Part shown: piece after piece, positions 25,442 to 34,597 of the stretch
Layout: every line of letters starts with the position of its first letter
Numbering within the stretch: position 1 is the first letter of the stretch
Source: Xanthomarina sp035306705
GTDB lineage: Bacteria; Bacteroidota; Bacteroidia; Flavobacteriales; Flavobacteriaceae
NCBI RefSeq assembly: GCF_035306705.1
Contig: NZ_DATGNO010000173.1
Location: forward strand, 1 to 44,948
DNA: 44,948 nucleotides
Reading direction: 5' to 3'
Notes under the pieces: model-generated
Databases searched by the model: none
Told to the model about the DNA's origin: nothing
What the model saw: the letters and a program-made list of their open reading frames with translations, nothing else
Program-made: the position numbers and the translations under genes

Positions 25442-27370
25442 ATGAGTATATCTATGAAAAAATTAATATACATTCTATCTCTGTTTTTAGTGTTTGGTTG
25501 TGCCTCAACCCAAGCGCAAAATTTCAAGACCCATAAAGTAAAACAAGGAGAATCCGTTGAGAGTTTAGCAAAATTATATCATGTTTCTGCTAAAGATATT
25601 TATGCCCTAAATCCAGATGCAAAAAAAGGCATTAAACCTAATTCAGTGATTATTATCCCTAAGTCTAAAGAGTCCAATTCAGTACCTCAAGCGAGTATAG
25701 AAAAAGAATTGGTCCGTTTTAAAAATCACAAGGTAAAACGCAAGGAAACTCTTTATAGTTTGTCTAAAGAATATGATATAACGCAAGACGAATTAAAAAA
25801 ACACAACACATTTCTATATGCCAATAATTTAAAAAAAGGCGATGAGTTAAAAATACCAGTTTATAAAAAGGTATTTCAAGTATCCGTACCAGAAACTTCA
25901 ACTAACAGCTATACGGTGTTGCCTAAGGAAGGGAAATGGCGTATTGCCTATAAATATGGTATTACTGTAGACCAATTGGAAGAATTAAATCCTGGAATGA
26001 AAGCCGTTTTAAATGTTGGAGATGTTATACAAGTACCAAATATTGCCCAGAAAGAAGAAAAACCTATAGACGAAGCTTATTCCTATTATACCGTTTTACC
26101 AAAAGAAGGGTATTATCGATTGAAAGTAAAATTGGGGGTGGAGCAAGAACAATTGGAAACTCTAAATCCCGGACTTAAAGAGTCGGGATTGAAAGTAGGG
26201 ATGATTTTAAAAATACCTTATAACGCCACGGTTGGAGAAAGTTTGAATCCCGAGCTAGAAGGTGTTGATTTAACAGACAATATTAAGACCTACAAAACAC
26301 AGCACGTAGTTATGATGTTGCCTTTTCAGCTTAACAAAATCAATGCAGATTCCGTTTACGATGCCAAAAGAGAACTGAATAACAATCCGTTATTAAGTAT
26401 GTCCTTAGATTTTCATTCGGGGGCATTAATGGCTTTGGATTCTCTTAAAAAACTAGGAATTTCCTTAAAGGTTGATGTGTATGATACTAAGAATTCTTTA
26501 AGCGAAGTTTCACATATTTTAAATACCAATTCGTTTAAGGATGTCAATGTGGTTATTGGACCGTTTATGTCCAACAACATCGAAAAAGTGGCTTCACAAT
26601 TAAAATCCGACAACATTCCTGTGGTTTCACCAATCACTAAAAATGTGGTGCTTTTGGAAAATGTATTTCAATCCAGACCATCAGAATCTTTACTATATGA
26701 TAAGATGGTGGACTTTGTTAAAAAGGATAGCACTAAAAATCACGTGATTATTATTTCAGATGAAAAGCATACCAAAGTAAACCACAGCATTAAAGAAAAC
26801 TTTTTGTCGGCTTCACAAATATTTTCCAGAAAAAACAAAGAAGGCAAAGATGCTTTTTACGTGTTAGATGGAGATATTACCAGCAAATTACAAACAGGAA
26901 AAAACATTGTGTTTTTAGAATCTGATAATCCGGGGTTTATTTCGAATGTTACCAGTAAACTAAATTCGTTTAAAAACAGAACAAGGGATATTGTTTTGGT
27001 TACAACCAATATGAATGCTGCTTTTGAAGACGATGAGGTTTCAAATTACCATCTCTCTAATCTGGAATTTCACTTCCCAACTATTTCAAAATCTTATAAC
27101 GAAGAAGACCAGAACTCTTTTGTAAAGGCTTATGAAAAAGCGTATGGAATAACACCAAATAAAATTGCAGTTCGTGGTTTCGATTTAACAATGGATGTGG
27201 TGTTGCGCTTGGTAAGTTCAGACGATTTGTTCTTATCGGTTAACGAAGCGCCTTTAACGGAATACGTGGAAAATAAATTTGCTTATAAGAAGAAATTCTT
27301 AGGCGGTTACTATAACGACACGGTTTACTTGGTTAAATATCAAAACTTAAAAATTGTAGAAGTAAACTAG
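25442..27370 (+). CDS. Lipoprotein with four LysM modules and a periplasmic-binding-like domain
   Basis: Envelope protein of 642 residues. It begins with a lipoprotein signal (lipobox ending VFGC) and four LysM-like peptidoglycan-binding modules at about 31-75, 92-138, 154-200 and 212-260. The third and fourth are divergent, sharing the YTVLPKEG opening instead of the usual VKKGDTL form. A C-terminal region (about 285-640) resembles a type 1 periplasmic-binding fold; it contains HVVMMLPFQLNK and VVIGPFMSNN. The binding domain may be used as in LpoA-like peptidoglycan regulators, which is inference. An internal ATG at 25454 (MKKLIY) is the alternative start. DUF3820 follows with a one-base overlap. 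Confidence 0.82.
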   Translation: MSISMKKLIYILSLFLVFGCASTQAQNFKTHKVKQGESVESLAKLYHVSAKDIYALNPDAKKGIKPNSVIIIPKSKESNSVPQASIEKELVRFKNHKVKRKETLYSLSKEYDITQDELKKHNTFLYANNLKKGDELKIPVYKKVFQVSVPETSTNSYTVLPKEGKWRIAYKYGITVDQLEELNPGMKAVLNVGDVIQVPNIAQKEEKPIDEAYSYYTVLPKEGYYRLKVKLGVEQEQLETLNPGLKESGLKVGMILKIPYNATVGESLNPELEGVDLTDNIKTYKTQHVVMMLPFQLNKINADSVYDAKRELNNNPLLSMSLDFHSGALMALDSLKKLGISLKVDVYDTKNSLSEVSHILNTNSFKDVNVVIGPFMSNNIEKVASQLKSDNIPVVSPITKNVVLLENVFQSRPSESLLYDKMVDFVKKDSTKNHVIIISDEKHTKVNHSIKENFLSASQIFSRKNKEGKDAFYVLDGDITSKLQTGKNIVFLESDNPGFISNVTSKLNSFKNRTRDIVLVTTNMNAAFEDDEVSNYHLSNLEFHFPTISKSYNEEDQNSFVKAYEKAYGITPNKIAVRGFDLTMDVVLRLVSSDDLFLSVNEAPLTEYVENKFAYKKKFLGGYYNDTVYLVKYQNLKIVEVN

Positions 27371-27618
27371 TGTTAACACCCAAAACCTTGTTAGAACCAG
27401 ATAAAAATTTCCTTATAAAATTGGCGCATACCAAAATGCCATTCGGAAAATATAAAGACCATTATTTAATAGAATTGCCCGAATATTATGTGGTTTGGTA
27501 TCACAATAAAGGTTTTCCAAAAGGACAATTAGGTCAAATGTTAGAAACTGTTTACGAACTTAAACTAAATGGTTTAGAAGATTTAATAAGAAATATAAAA
27601 CGCCAATTTCCTAAGTAA
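27370..27618 (+). CDS. DUF3820 family protein
   Basis: An 82-residue protein of the DUF3820 family, recognised by MPFGKYKDHYLIELPEYYVV and WYHNKGFPKGQLGQ. Function is not established. Its start is GTG (27370), overlapping the previous gene's TAG by one base, so translation is probably coupled. The last codons lie within the left arm of the downstream terminator. Confidence 0.85.
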   Translation: MLTPKTLLEPDKNFLIKLAHTKMPFGKYKDHYLIELPEYYVVWYHNKGFPKGQLGQMLETVYELKLNGLEDLIRNIKRQFPK

Positions 27619-27636
27619 TTATGGAAATTGGCGTTT
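27598..27636. terminator. Bidirectional terminator overlapping the DUF3820 stop
   Basis: Perfect 14-base arms AAACGCCAATTTCC and GGAAATTGGCGTTT, with an 11-base loop that contains the DUF3820 TAA. It sits between convergent genes with A-rich and T-rich flanks and could serve both. Confidence 0.85.
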
Positions 27637-27656
27637 AGCATTCTTGCAAGAAATAG

Positions 27657-28238
27657 TTATTTTACCTTTTCTAAATCAATGGCCATGGCTTCGGCATACG
27701 TTAAGATAACCACTTGGCCTACATGAAGTTTCTGAATAAGCTCTTTGTCTTCCATGTGTATGGATGTAAAATTCCCATTGGGTCCTTCAATATTTACGTA
27801 CATAAATGGTAAGTTAATAACTTGAATAGTTACAACAGCTTGTACAATTGCTCCCAAAACTGCCCCCGGTTTCATGTTGTTTGGAGCTTTGGCTCCTTCT
27901 GTTAAAACAATTAATGGGTTCTCTAATTCTTCTTCAGTTGGCTGACGAAATTCAGCTTTCATATATTTATAAAAACTAAAAGTAACAACGTCACCAACTT
28001 CAATATCGTTAAAGCGTTTCACATCGTCGCTTGCAGTAACAGTAAGTAATTCTCCATTGGTTCCAATAATAGAAATGTCGCGGGTTTCTTTGTTAATGGC
28101 TGTAATGGTTCCTTGCGTTTCAACAAGTTCCCATTTTTCTTTATCTTGTAATGTTTTGTCCATGTTTTGGGCAAAACTAACGGATGTCATGAGTGAAAAC
28201 AGGATGACATAAACCCAAGTGTTTGTAATTGATTTCAT
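27657..28238 (-). CDS. Hypothetical periplasmic protein
   Basis: Unrecognised 193-residue exported protein. The signal peptide ends SVSFAQ. The mature part holds two similar beta-rich halves: GTITAINKETRDISIIGTNG with GDVVTFSFYKY, then VTIQVINLPFMYVNIEGPNG with GQVVILTYAEA. Both have the form strand / turn / NG-loop / G-x-VV, so an internal duplication of a small OB- or DUF5666-like barrel is likely. Its role is unknown. It converges on DUF3820 and is divergent from pyrG. Confidence 0.65.
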   Translation of the reverse strand: MKSITNTWVYVILFSLMTSVSFAQNMDKTLQDKEKWELVETQGTITAINKETRDISIIGTNGELLTVTASDDVKRFNDIEVGDVVTFSFYKYMKAEFRQPTEEELENPLIVLTEGAKAPNNMKPGAVLGAIVQAVVTIQVINLPFMYVNIEGPNGNFTSIHMEDKELIQKLHVGQVVILTYAEAMAIDLEKVK

Positions 28239-28386
28239 AAGTATTTATTTAAATAATTAAGTGAATAAGCTGTCTCTAAATTAATTATTTATCGCTAGAT
28301 ATTTCTTCATATCATATTTTTTTTCAATTAAAATATTTCATTTTTAAATTACTTCTAACATTAGGTTATTAACTGTTTTAATTTTG

Positions 28387-28394
28387 TAAATTTG
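28387..28394 (+). promoter_or_regulatory. Predicted -7 box TAAATTTG for pyrG
   Basis: Exact TAnnTTTG match 20 bases before the pyrG ATG, giving a leader of about 12-15 bases. Confidence 0.5.
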
Positions 28395-28414
28395 CAGGCG
28401 TTTAACAGCGCTAC

Positions 28415-30055
28415 ATGACAACTACAACAAAATACATATTTGTAACAGGAGGAGTTACTTCTTCTTTAGGAAAAGGCATCATTGCCGCCTCCTTAGCAAA
28501 ATTACTTCAAGCCCAAGGCTATAGAATAACTATTCAAAAATTAGATCCCTATATTAATATCGATCCAGGAACTTTAAATCCTTATGAGCATGGTGAATGC
28601 TATGTAACGGATGATGGTGCCGAAACCGATTTGGATTTAGGACATTACGAACGTTTTTTAAATGTTCCAACCAGCCAGGCAAACAACGTAACTACCGGTC
28701 GTATTTATCAAAGCGTTATTGATAAAGAACGTAGAGGGGAGTTTTTAGGAAAAACAGTACAGGTAATTCCACATATTACAGACGAAATTAAAGAACGTGT
28801 TCAATTACTTGGTAAATCGGGAGATTACGATATCGTTATTACTGAAATAGGTGGAACCGTTGGAGACATTGAGTCTTTGCCGTATATAGAAGCTGTACGT
28901 CAGTTAAAATGGGATTTAGGAGACAACAATGCCATCGTTATTCATTTAACTTTGGTGCCTTACTTATCTGCTGCTGGAGAACTAAAAACAAAACCTACAC
29001 AACACAGTGTTAAAACCCTTATGGAATCTGGCGTCATGGCAGATATTTTGGTGTGTAGAACCGAGCATGAATTGCCACAAGAATTAAGAAGTAAATTGGC
29101 TAAGTTCTGTAATGTTCGTGAAGAAGCGGTTATTCAATCCATAGATGCTTCAACCATTTACGATGTGCCTAACCTCATGTTAGAGGAAGGTTTGGATAAA
29201 GTGGTTTTAAAGAAATTGGCCTTAGAAAGTCGTGTTCCAGATTTAACCAATTGGAACAAGTTTTTAAAACGTCATAAAAATCCAACAACCGAGGTGACTA
29301 TTGGTTTAATTGGAAAGTATGTCGAGCTGCAAGATTCTTATAAATCCATCTTAGAATCTTTTATTCATGCAGGAGCAGAAAACGAAGTAAAAGTTCATGT
29401 GGAGGCCATCCATTCAGAATATATAAATGAAGATAATGCCAAAATGAAACTAGCTCATTTAGACGGTGTTTTGGTAGCTCCAGGTTTCGGAGAACGTGGT
29501 ATTGAAGGAAAAATCGATGCCGTAAAATATGTCCGTGAAAATAACATTCCGTTTTTAGGAATTTGTTTAGGGATGCAAATGGCCGTGATAGAATTTGCTA
29601 GAAATGTTCTAGACCTCAAGGAAGCCAGTTCTTCAGAAATGCATCCAAACACACCAGACCCTGTAATTAGTTTAATGGAAGAACAAAAAAACATTACAGA
29701 CAAAGGAGGAACCATGCGACTTGGTGCGTGGGCCTGCGATATAAAGATGGATTCTCTAGCTCAAAAAATCTATAAATCCAATAGCATCCTTGAAAGGCAC
29801 AGACACCGTTACGAGTTTAATAACAAGTACAGAAAACAATTTGAAGCTGCTGGTATGGTTGCGTCCGGACTAAATCCAGAGACAGGTCTTGTTGAGATTA
29901 TTGAAATCCCTTCACATCCATGGTTTGTTGGAGTACAATATCACCCAGAATATAAGAGTACGGTTAAAAGCCCACATCCCTTATTTGTGAACTTTGTTAA
30001 GGCGGCATTAAAATATAAAAAAACGAATAAAAGTGTCAGTATGGCACAAAAATAA
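28415..30055 (+). CDS. pyrG: CTP synthase
   Basis: Makes CTP from UTP using ATP and glutamine. The 546-residue protein has the synthetase domain with GGVTSSLGKGIIAASLA and the nucleotide-binding ITEIGGTVGDIES segment. The class I amidotransferase domain has nucleophile C384 in FLGICLGMQMA, and YHPEYKS carries the His-Glu pair near the C terminus. A -7 box lies 20 bases upstream. yidC follows on the same strand after 105 bases. Confidence 0.97.
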   Translation: MTTTTKYIFVTGGVTSSLGKGIIAASLAKLLQAQGYRITIQKLDPYINIDPGTLNPYEHGECYVTDDGAETDLDLGHYERFLNVPTSQANNVTTGRIYQSVIDKERRGEFLGKTVQVIPHITDEIKERVQLLGKSGDYDIVITEIGGTVGDIESLPYIEAVRQLKWDLGDNNAIVIHLTLVPYLSAAGELKTKPTQHSVKTLMESGVMADILVCRTEHELPQELRSKLAKFCNVREEAVIQSIDASTIYDVPNLMLEEGLDKVVLKKLALESRVPDLTNWNKFLKRHKNPTTEVTIGLIGKYVELQDSYKSILESFIHAGAENEVKVHVEAIHSEYINEDNAKMKLAHLDGVLVAPGFGERGIEGKIDAVKYVRENNIPFLGICLGMQMAVIEFARNVLDLKEASSSEMHPNTPDPVISLMEEQKNITDKGGTMRLGAWACDIKMDSLAQKIYKSNSILERHRHRYEFNNKYRKQFEAAGMVASGLNPETGLVEIIEIPSHPWFVGVQYHPEYKSTVKSPHPLFVNFVKAALKYKKTNKSVSMAQK

Positions 30056-30160
30056 AAACGGTTTAATTTTTGACTTAAAGAAAACGCCTTAAAAGGATAA
30101 AGATTTTAAAAATTAACCAACCTAGCTCTCTTCAATCAAAACGAAGGGAAAATTTTACTT

Positions 30161-32065
30161 ATGGAAGAAAAGAAAATTGACATAAATTCGATTATTGGAT
30201 TTATACTTATTTTTGGAATTTTAGTGTACATGATGTACATGAACAAACCAACAGAAGAGGAAGTAGCAGCACAAGAAAAAGCCAAGCAAGAACAAGTTGA
30301 AGCAGAGAAAAAAGCCATCGAAAAAACAGATACGGCTGTAACTACTGCCACAGATTTTTCTGCAGCCACAATTACAGACTCTACTCAATTAGTAGCGTTA
30401 AATAATAAATTGGGCGCATTTGCTTATTCTTCAACACTTCCGTCTGCAACCAATAAGGAAACCTTTGTAGAAACTGAGGTGTTAGCACTTAAGTTTAGTA
30501 ATAAAGGTGGGTATTTATCTGAAATTAAACTGAAACAATTTGTCGATTTCGATTCCATTCCTATTTATTTGGTGAGAAATGGAAACACGGATTTCAATAT
30601 AAATTTTGGCACAACCGATAGCCGAATTTTAAATACCAAAGATCTTTACTTTCAACCAACCATTACTAAAAATGGCGAAAACACGGTTGTTTCCATGAAA
30701 CTTCAAGTGTCTCCGGAAAAGTATTTGGAATATCGTTATGAACTGAAACCTAACGATTATATGGTAGATTTTACCATCAGATCGCAGGGCTTAAACAATG
30801 TTATAAACAGTTCTCAAGAGGTTAACTTAGATTGGAAATTAGATACCTATCGCCACGATCAAAGTATTTCGTACGAAAACCGATATACGCGTTTAACCTA
30901 CCAATATGAAGGTAAAAAAATTGACAAACTATCCCAAGGTGGAGAAGACGACGAAACAGTAAAAGATGCCAAATGGTTGTCTTATAGACAACACTTTTTT
31001 AGCTCTATTTTAGTTTCGAAAGAACCCTTGAAAAGTGTAAGGATTACGTCCAAAGACTTAGTGGCAAACGAAGATATCGATACGGTTTTCACAAAACGAT
31101 TTACCACGAAATTTCCTTTAAATTTTGAAGCAGGAGAAATTAACCAGCCTTTAAAATTCTATTTCGGACCTACAGATAGTAAGATCTTAAAAAAATACGA
31201 GAATAATCTAGACGATAGTATTCCATTTGGTTGGGGAATTTTTGGTTGGATCAATAAAGCCTTATTTATACCATTATTTAGTTTCTTAAGTGGCTTCTTG
31301 CCTTACGGGATTGCTATTATTGTTATGACAGTTATTATCAAATTATTAATGTCATTTGTACAATACAAACAATTCTTGTCTCAAGCTAAACTAAAGGTGT
31401 TAAAGCCAGAATTAGATGCTATTAGAGAAAAGCATAAAGACAATAAAATGAAAGCGCAACAAGAAACCATGGCGCTTCAAAACAAAGCAGGAGCCAGTCC
31501 GTTAAGTGGTTGTATCCCTGGATTAATCCAGTTGCCAGTATTTTATGCCTTGTTTATGTTTTTCCCAACAGCTTTCGATTTAAGACAGAAAAGTTTCCTT
31601 TGGGCAGACGATTTATCTTCGTATGATGCCGTGGCTTATTTGCCATTTAAAATCCCATTTTATGGAGACCACGTAAGTTTGTTTCCAATCTTGGCAGCTA
31701 TCGCTATTTTCTTTTATATGAAAATGACCACAGGACAACAAATGGCTTCGCAACCAACACAAGAAGGGATGCCAGATATGGCGAAAATGATGAAGTACAT
31801 GATTTACTTATCGCCTTTAATGATGTTGTTCTTCTTTAATAACTATGCCTCAGGTTTAAGTTTATATTACTTTATCTCGAATGCTATTAGTATTGGAATT
31901 ATGTTGGTCATCAAGAATTACATTCTAGATGAAGATAAAATCCATGCGCAAATTCAGGTGAATAAAGCCAAACCTAAAAAGCAAAACAAGTTCCAAAAGA
32001 AGATGGCAGATATGATGGAGCAGGCAGAACAGCAAAAACAAGTGCAAGACAAACGTAAAAAATAA
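30161..32065 (+). CDS. yidC: Membrane protein insertase YidC
   Basis: Inserts and folds inner-membrane proteins with or without SecYEG. The 634-residue protein has the Gram-negative layout: an N-terminal TM helix (about 8-26), a large periplasmic beta-sandwich domain (about 50-345), and the conserved five-helix insertase core (about 355-600). The core contains YGIAIIVMTVIIKLLMS, with GASPLSGCIPGLIQLPVFYA near the third helix. A basic tail rich in KKQNKFQKKM and glutamine ends the protein, consistent with ribosome contact. It is followed at once by a terminator. Confidence 0.96.
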   Translation: MEEKKIDINSIIGFILIFGILVYMMYMNKPTEEEVAAQEKAKQEQVEAEKKAIEKTDTAVTTATDFSAATITDSTQLVALNNKLGAFAYSSTLPSATNKETFVETEVLALKFSNKGGYLSEIKLKQFVDFDSIPIYLVRNGNTDFNINFGTTDSRILNTKDLYFQPTITKNGENTVVSMKLQVSPEKYLEYRYELKPNDYMVDFTIRSQGLNNVINSSQEVNLDWKLDTYRHDQSISYENRYTRLTYQYEGKKIDKLSQGGEDDETVKDAKWLSYRQHFFSSILVSKEPLKSVRITSKDLVANEDIDTVFTKRFTTKFPLNFEAGEINQPLKFYFGPTDSKILKKYENNLDDSIPFGWGIFGWINKALFIPLFSFLSGFLPYGIAIIVMTVIIKLLMSFVQYKQFLSQAKLKVLKPELDAIREKHKDNKMKAQQETMALQNKAGASPLSGCIPGLIQLPVFYALFMFFPTAFDLRQKSFLWADDLSSYDAVAYLPFKIPFYGDHVSLFPILAAIAIFFYMKMTTGQQMASQPTQEGMPDMAKMMKYMIYLSPLMMLFFFNNYASGLSLYYFISNAISIGIMLVIKNYILDEDKIHAQIQVNKAKPKKQNKFQKKMADMMEQAEQQKQVQDKRKK

Positions 32066-32068
32066 TCT

Positions 32069-32096
32069 AAAGCTGCCATTTTTGGCAGCTTTTTTG
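32069..32096 (+). terminator. Rho-independent terminator after yidC
   Basis: AAAGCTGCC and GGCAGCTTT form a perfect 9-base stem with a 6-base loop and a T run, 3 bases after the yidC stop. Confidence 0.9.
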
Positions 32097-32378
32097 TTAG
32101 AACCCATTTAGTCTTTTTCTTTTTGTAATTATCGAATTGGCCTATTTATTGAAGTTATTATAACTGAGTTATGAAAAATCTGTAGACTTTTCTATTCGGG
32201 TGATTGTTTTCGAACAATCAATTCAATTATTTTTATTGAATGAAATTCCTTTTGGTCAATGAGTAAAATTCGTGGCTAAGGGAAAAATCAGAAAGTTTAT
32301 TTTAATACCTAAGCTCTGTAACATTTTAGAAAAGATATCGTTATAATAAGACATTTAAAGCATAATTTTTATCCAAGT
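32097..32378. other. 282-base spacer before the MORN-type gene
   Basis: AT-rich and without a gene. It holds two adjacent inverted repeats at 32201-32241 and no exact -7 consensus near the following start. Confidence 0.5.
32201..32241. promoter_or_regulatory. Two adjacent inverted repeats
   Basis: TGATTGTT-TTCG-AACAATCA (8-base arms, TTCG loop, 32201-32220), directly followed by ATTCAAT-N7-ATTGAAT (7-base arms, 32221-32241). The first shares ATTGTT/AACAAT half-sites with the palindrome before mnmA at 33300-33313. Function is unknown. Confidence 0.45.
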
Positions 32379-33083
32379 ATGAAACACATTTTAGTTATTT
32401 TACTTTTAGTAATACCAAGTATCTTCATGGCCCAAAACATCAATCAAATGGATGAAAATGGTAAAAGACATGGGATCTGGAAAAAGAATTTCGACAATAC
32501 CCAAATCGTTCGTTATGAAGGTGAGTTTAATCACGGTAAAGAAATTGGTCTCTTCAAATTTTATAAAAACATCAATAAAGAAGCAGTTTTAACGGCCACC
32601 AAGGATTTCAATGTTAAAGACGACGTGGCTGAAGTCATCTTTTATGCTTCCAATCGAAAAATTATTAGTCAGGGGAAAATGCGTGGTAAAAACCATATAG
32701 GAGAATGGAAATATTACCATAAGGATGGCAAGCAAATAATGAATATTGAACATTATAATGCCCAGGGCCAATTGGATGGAGAAAGCCTGGTTTATTACAA
32801 TACAGGCCAAATGGCTGAAAAACGTTTTTATAAACAGAATAAATTGGATGGCAAAGCTACTTGGTTTTATGAAAATGGAAAAGAGATGAAAACCTATATT
32901 TACAAGAAGGGCATCTTGCATGGAGAAGCTAAATTTTATAATGCGAGTGGCGCTCTAGAAATTGATGGACAATATAAGAATGATAAGAAGGACGGCATCT
33001 GGAAATACTATAAAGATGGCGAACTTAGCGAAGAAAAAGATTTTACGGTTTATAGTAAAAACCCATATTTAATAAAGGAATAA
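32379..33083 (+). CDS. Secreted MORN/YwqK-type repeat protein
   Basis: A 234-residue exported protein; the signal peptide ends SIFMAQ. The mature chain holds about six short repeats of the MORN or toxin_YwqK form, including GKRHGIWKK, GEWKYYHKDGKQ, GQLDGESLVYYNTGQ, DGKATWFYENGKE and DGIWKYYKDGE. Such proteins are common in Bacteroidota. The YwqK antitoxin label used for relatives is not evidence of a toxin system, and no toxin partner is next to it. It ends before a strong terminator. Confidence 0.8.
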   Translation: MKHILVILLLVIPSIFMAQNINQMDENGKRHGIWKKNFDNTQIVRYEGEFNHGKEIGLFKFYKNINKEAVLTATKDFNVKDDVAEVIFYASNRKIISQGKMRGKNHIGEWKYYHKDGKQIMNIEHYNAQGQLDGESLVYYNTGQMAEKRFYKQNKLDGKATWFYENGKEMKTYIYKKGILHGEAKFYNASGALEIDGQYKNDKKDGIWKYYKDGELSEEKDFTVYSKNPYLIKE

Positions 33084-33111
33084 AATTTTTAACTAAGCCT
33101 TAAAAATATAA

Positions 33112-33146
33112 AAGCTCCTTATAAAAATAAGGAGCTTAACTTTTTT
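33112..33146 (+). terminator. Rho-independent terminator after the MORN-type gene
   Basis: AAGCTCCTTA and TAAGGAGCTT are perfect 10-base arms with a 6-base loop, followed by AAC and a run of six T. Confidence 0.88.
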
Positions 33147-33299
33147 AGGTATGTCACAAGATGAGTAAGCTATTAATCAATCGAAGTAGGGTCCACCTAA
33201 ACATAAGTTCTCCAAAAGTAGGAAAAATTACTCGGATATTAAAAATATAATCTATTAAAAACAGGTTTGTTTTATTAAACCCCTGACGAGTAGTTGGTT

Positions 33300-33313
33300 A
33301 TTGTTCGAACAAT
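33300..33313. promoter_or_regulatory. 14-bp perfect palindrome ATTGTTCGAACAAT
   Basis: It lies 44 bases upstream of the mnmA -7 box, about 50-65 bases before the expected transcript start. Its half-sites match those of the inverted repeat at 32201-32220. The binding factor is unknown. Confidence 0.45.
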
Positions 33314-33356
33314 TAATAAAATTAAACTTAATAGGGGGCAATTTCTGCAAAATCCT

Positions 33357-33364
33357 TATCTTTG
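33357..33364 (+). promoter_or_regulatory. Predicted -7 box TATCTTTG for mnmA
   Basis: Exact TAnnTTTG match 13 bases before the mnmA ATG. An in-frame TTG at 33362 is part of this box, so the ATG at 33377 is preferred. Confidence 0.5.
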
Positions 33365-33376
33365 CAGCCTAAAATT

Positions 33377-34570
33377 ATGAAGAAAAAACGTGTGATAGTC
33401 GGACTTTCTGGAGGTGTAGATTCCAGTGTGGCAGCCTACTTGTTAAAAGAGCAAGGTTATGAGGTTATAGGCCTGTTTATGAAAAACTGGCATGACGATT
33501 CAGTGACCATTTCCAACGAATGCCCATGGCTAGACGATAGTAACGACGCCATGTTGGTAGCAGATAAACTTGGGATTCCTTTTCAAGCTGTGGACCTGAG
33601 CGAGCAATACAAAGAACGTATTGTGGATTATATGTTTAACGAATACAAGCTAGGAAGAACTCCAAATCCAGATGTGCTTTGCAATCGGGAAATTAAGTTT
33701 GATGTTTTTATGAAAATTGCTTTAGACCTTGGGGCCGATTTTGTGGCTACGGGACATTATTGCAGAAAAAACACCATTACAAAAAACGGAAAGGAAATCC
33801 ATCAATTATTGGCAGGAGCAGATGTTAATAAGGACCAATCATATTTTTTATGCCAACTGTCTCAAGACCAATTGGCAAAAGCCTTATTTCCTATCGGCGA
33901 ACTGCAAAAACCAGAAGTTAGGGAAATTGCAGCACAGCAAAACTTGATTACTGCTGAAAAGAAAGACTCCCAAGGTCTTTGTTTTATAGGAAAAGTGAGA
34001 TTGCCAGAATTCCTTCAACAACAACTAAAACCAAAAGAAGGTGTTATTGTGGAGATTTCAGAAGATTTTGATGGTTATCAACAAGAAATTCCAAGTTTTC
34101 AAAATAAGGAAGAAGAGCTTCAGTATTTATCAAAAAGAATCGCTTACACCTTCCAAGATGGAAAAGTAGTAGGTAAACATCAGGGGGCTCATTATTTTAC
34201 TAAAGGACAACGTAAAGGATTGGCCGTTGGTGGCACCGTAGAACCACTTTTTGTTATTGAAACCAATGTGGACGATAACATTATTTATACGGGGCAAGGG
34301 AAACAGCATCCCGGTTTATATAAAACGGTTCTCTTTGTTTCAAACGAAGAACTACATTGGATCCGAGAGGATTTAAAGCTTCAATTAGACGAAACCATGG
34401 AGGTCATGGCTAGAATTCGTTACAGACAACCTTTGGAAAAAGCCACCTTGTATCAAGTAGATTCTGGCATGTATGTGGAATTTGAAGAACCTCAAATGGC
34501 CATGACCGAAGGACAATTTGTAGCTTGGTATTTGGGTGATGAATTAGTTGGTTCAGGAGTAATTTCTTAA
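33377..34570 (+). CDS. mnmA: tRNA-specific 2-thiouridylase MnmA
   Basis: ATP-dependent sulfur transfer to U34 of Lys, Glu and Gln tRNAs. The 397-residue protein starts with a PP-loop (VGLSGGVDSSVAAYLL). The catalytic cysteines are C102 in NPDVLCNREIKF and C202 in SQGLCFIGKV. The central domain with KDQSYFLCQLS and the C-terminal beta-barrel are intact. The length exceeds E. coli MnmA by about 30 residues, mainly in the middle. The subtilase follows after 24 bases. Confidence 0.95.
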   Translation: MKKKRVIVGLSGGVDSSVAAYLLKEQGYEVIGLFMKNWHDDSVTISNECPWLDDSNDAMLVADKLGIPFQAVDLSEQYKERIVDYMFNEYKLGRTPNPDVLCNREIKFDVFMKIALDLGADFVATGHYCRKNTITKNGKEIHQLLAGADVNKDQSYFLCQLSQDQLAKALFPIGELQKPEVREIAAQQNLITAEKKDSQGLCFIGKVRLPEFLQQQLKPKEGVIVEISEDFDGYQQEIPSFQNKEEELQYLSKRIAYTFQDGKVVGKHQGAHYFTKGQRKGLAVGGTVEPLFVIETNVDDNIIYTGQGKQHPGLYKTVLFVSNEELHWIREDLKLQLDETMEVMARIRYRQPLEKATLYQVDSGMYVEFEEPQMAMTEGQFVAWYLGDELVGSGVIS

Positions 34571-34574
34571 ATTG

Positions 34575-34597
34575 CATGAGTTAAAAAACAACTCATG
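34575..34597 (+). other. Stem-loop covering the protease start codon
   Basis: CATGAGTT and AACTCATG form an 8-base perfect stem with a 7-base A-rich loop, and the right arm ends in the ATG at 34595. If it forms in mRNA it would hide the start codon. Confidence 0.5.

Noticed and set aside
32379..33083. Toxin-antitoxin system
   Set aside because: Only the YwqK-like MORN repeats are present, in a secreted protein; there is no toxin neighbour.
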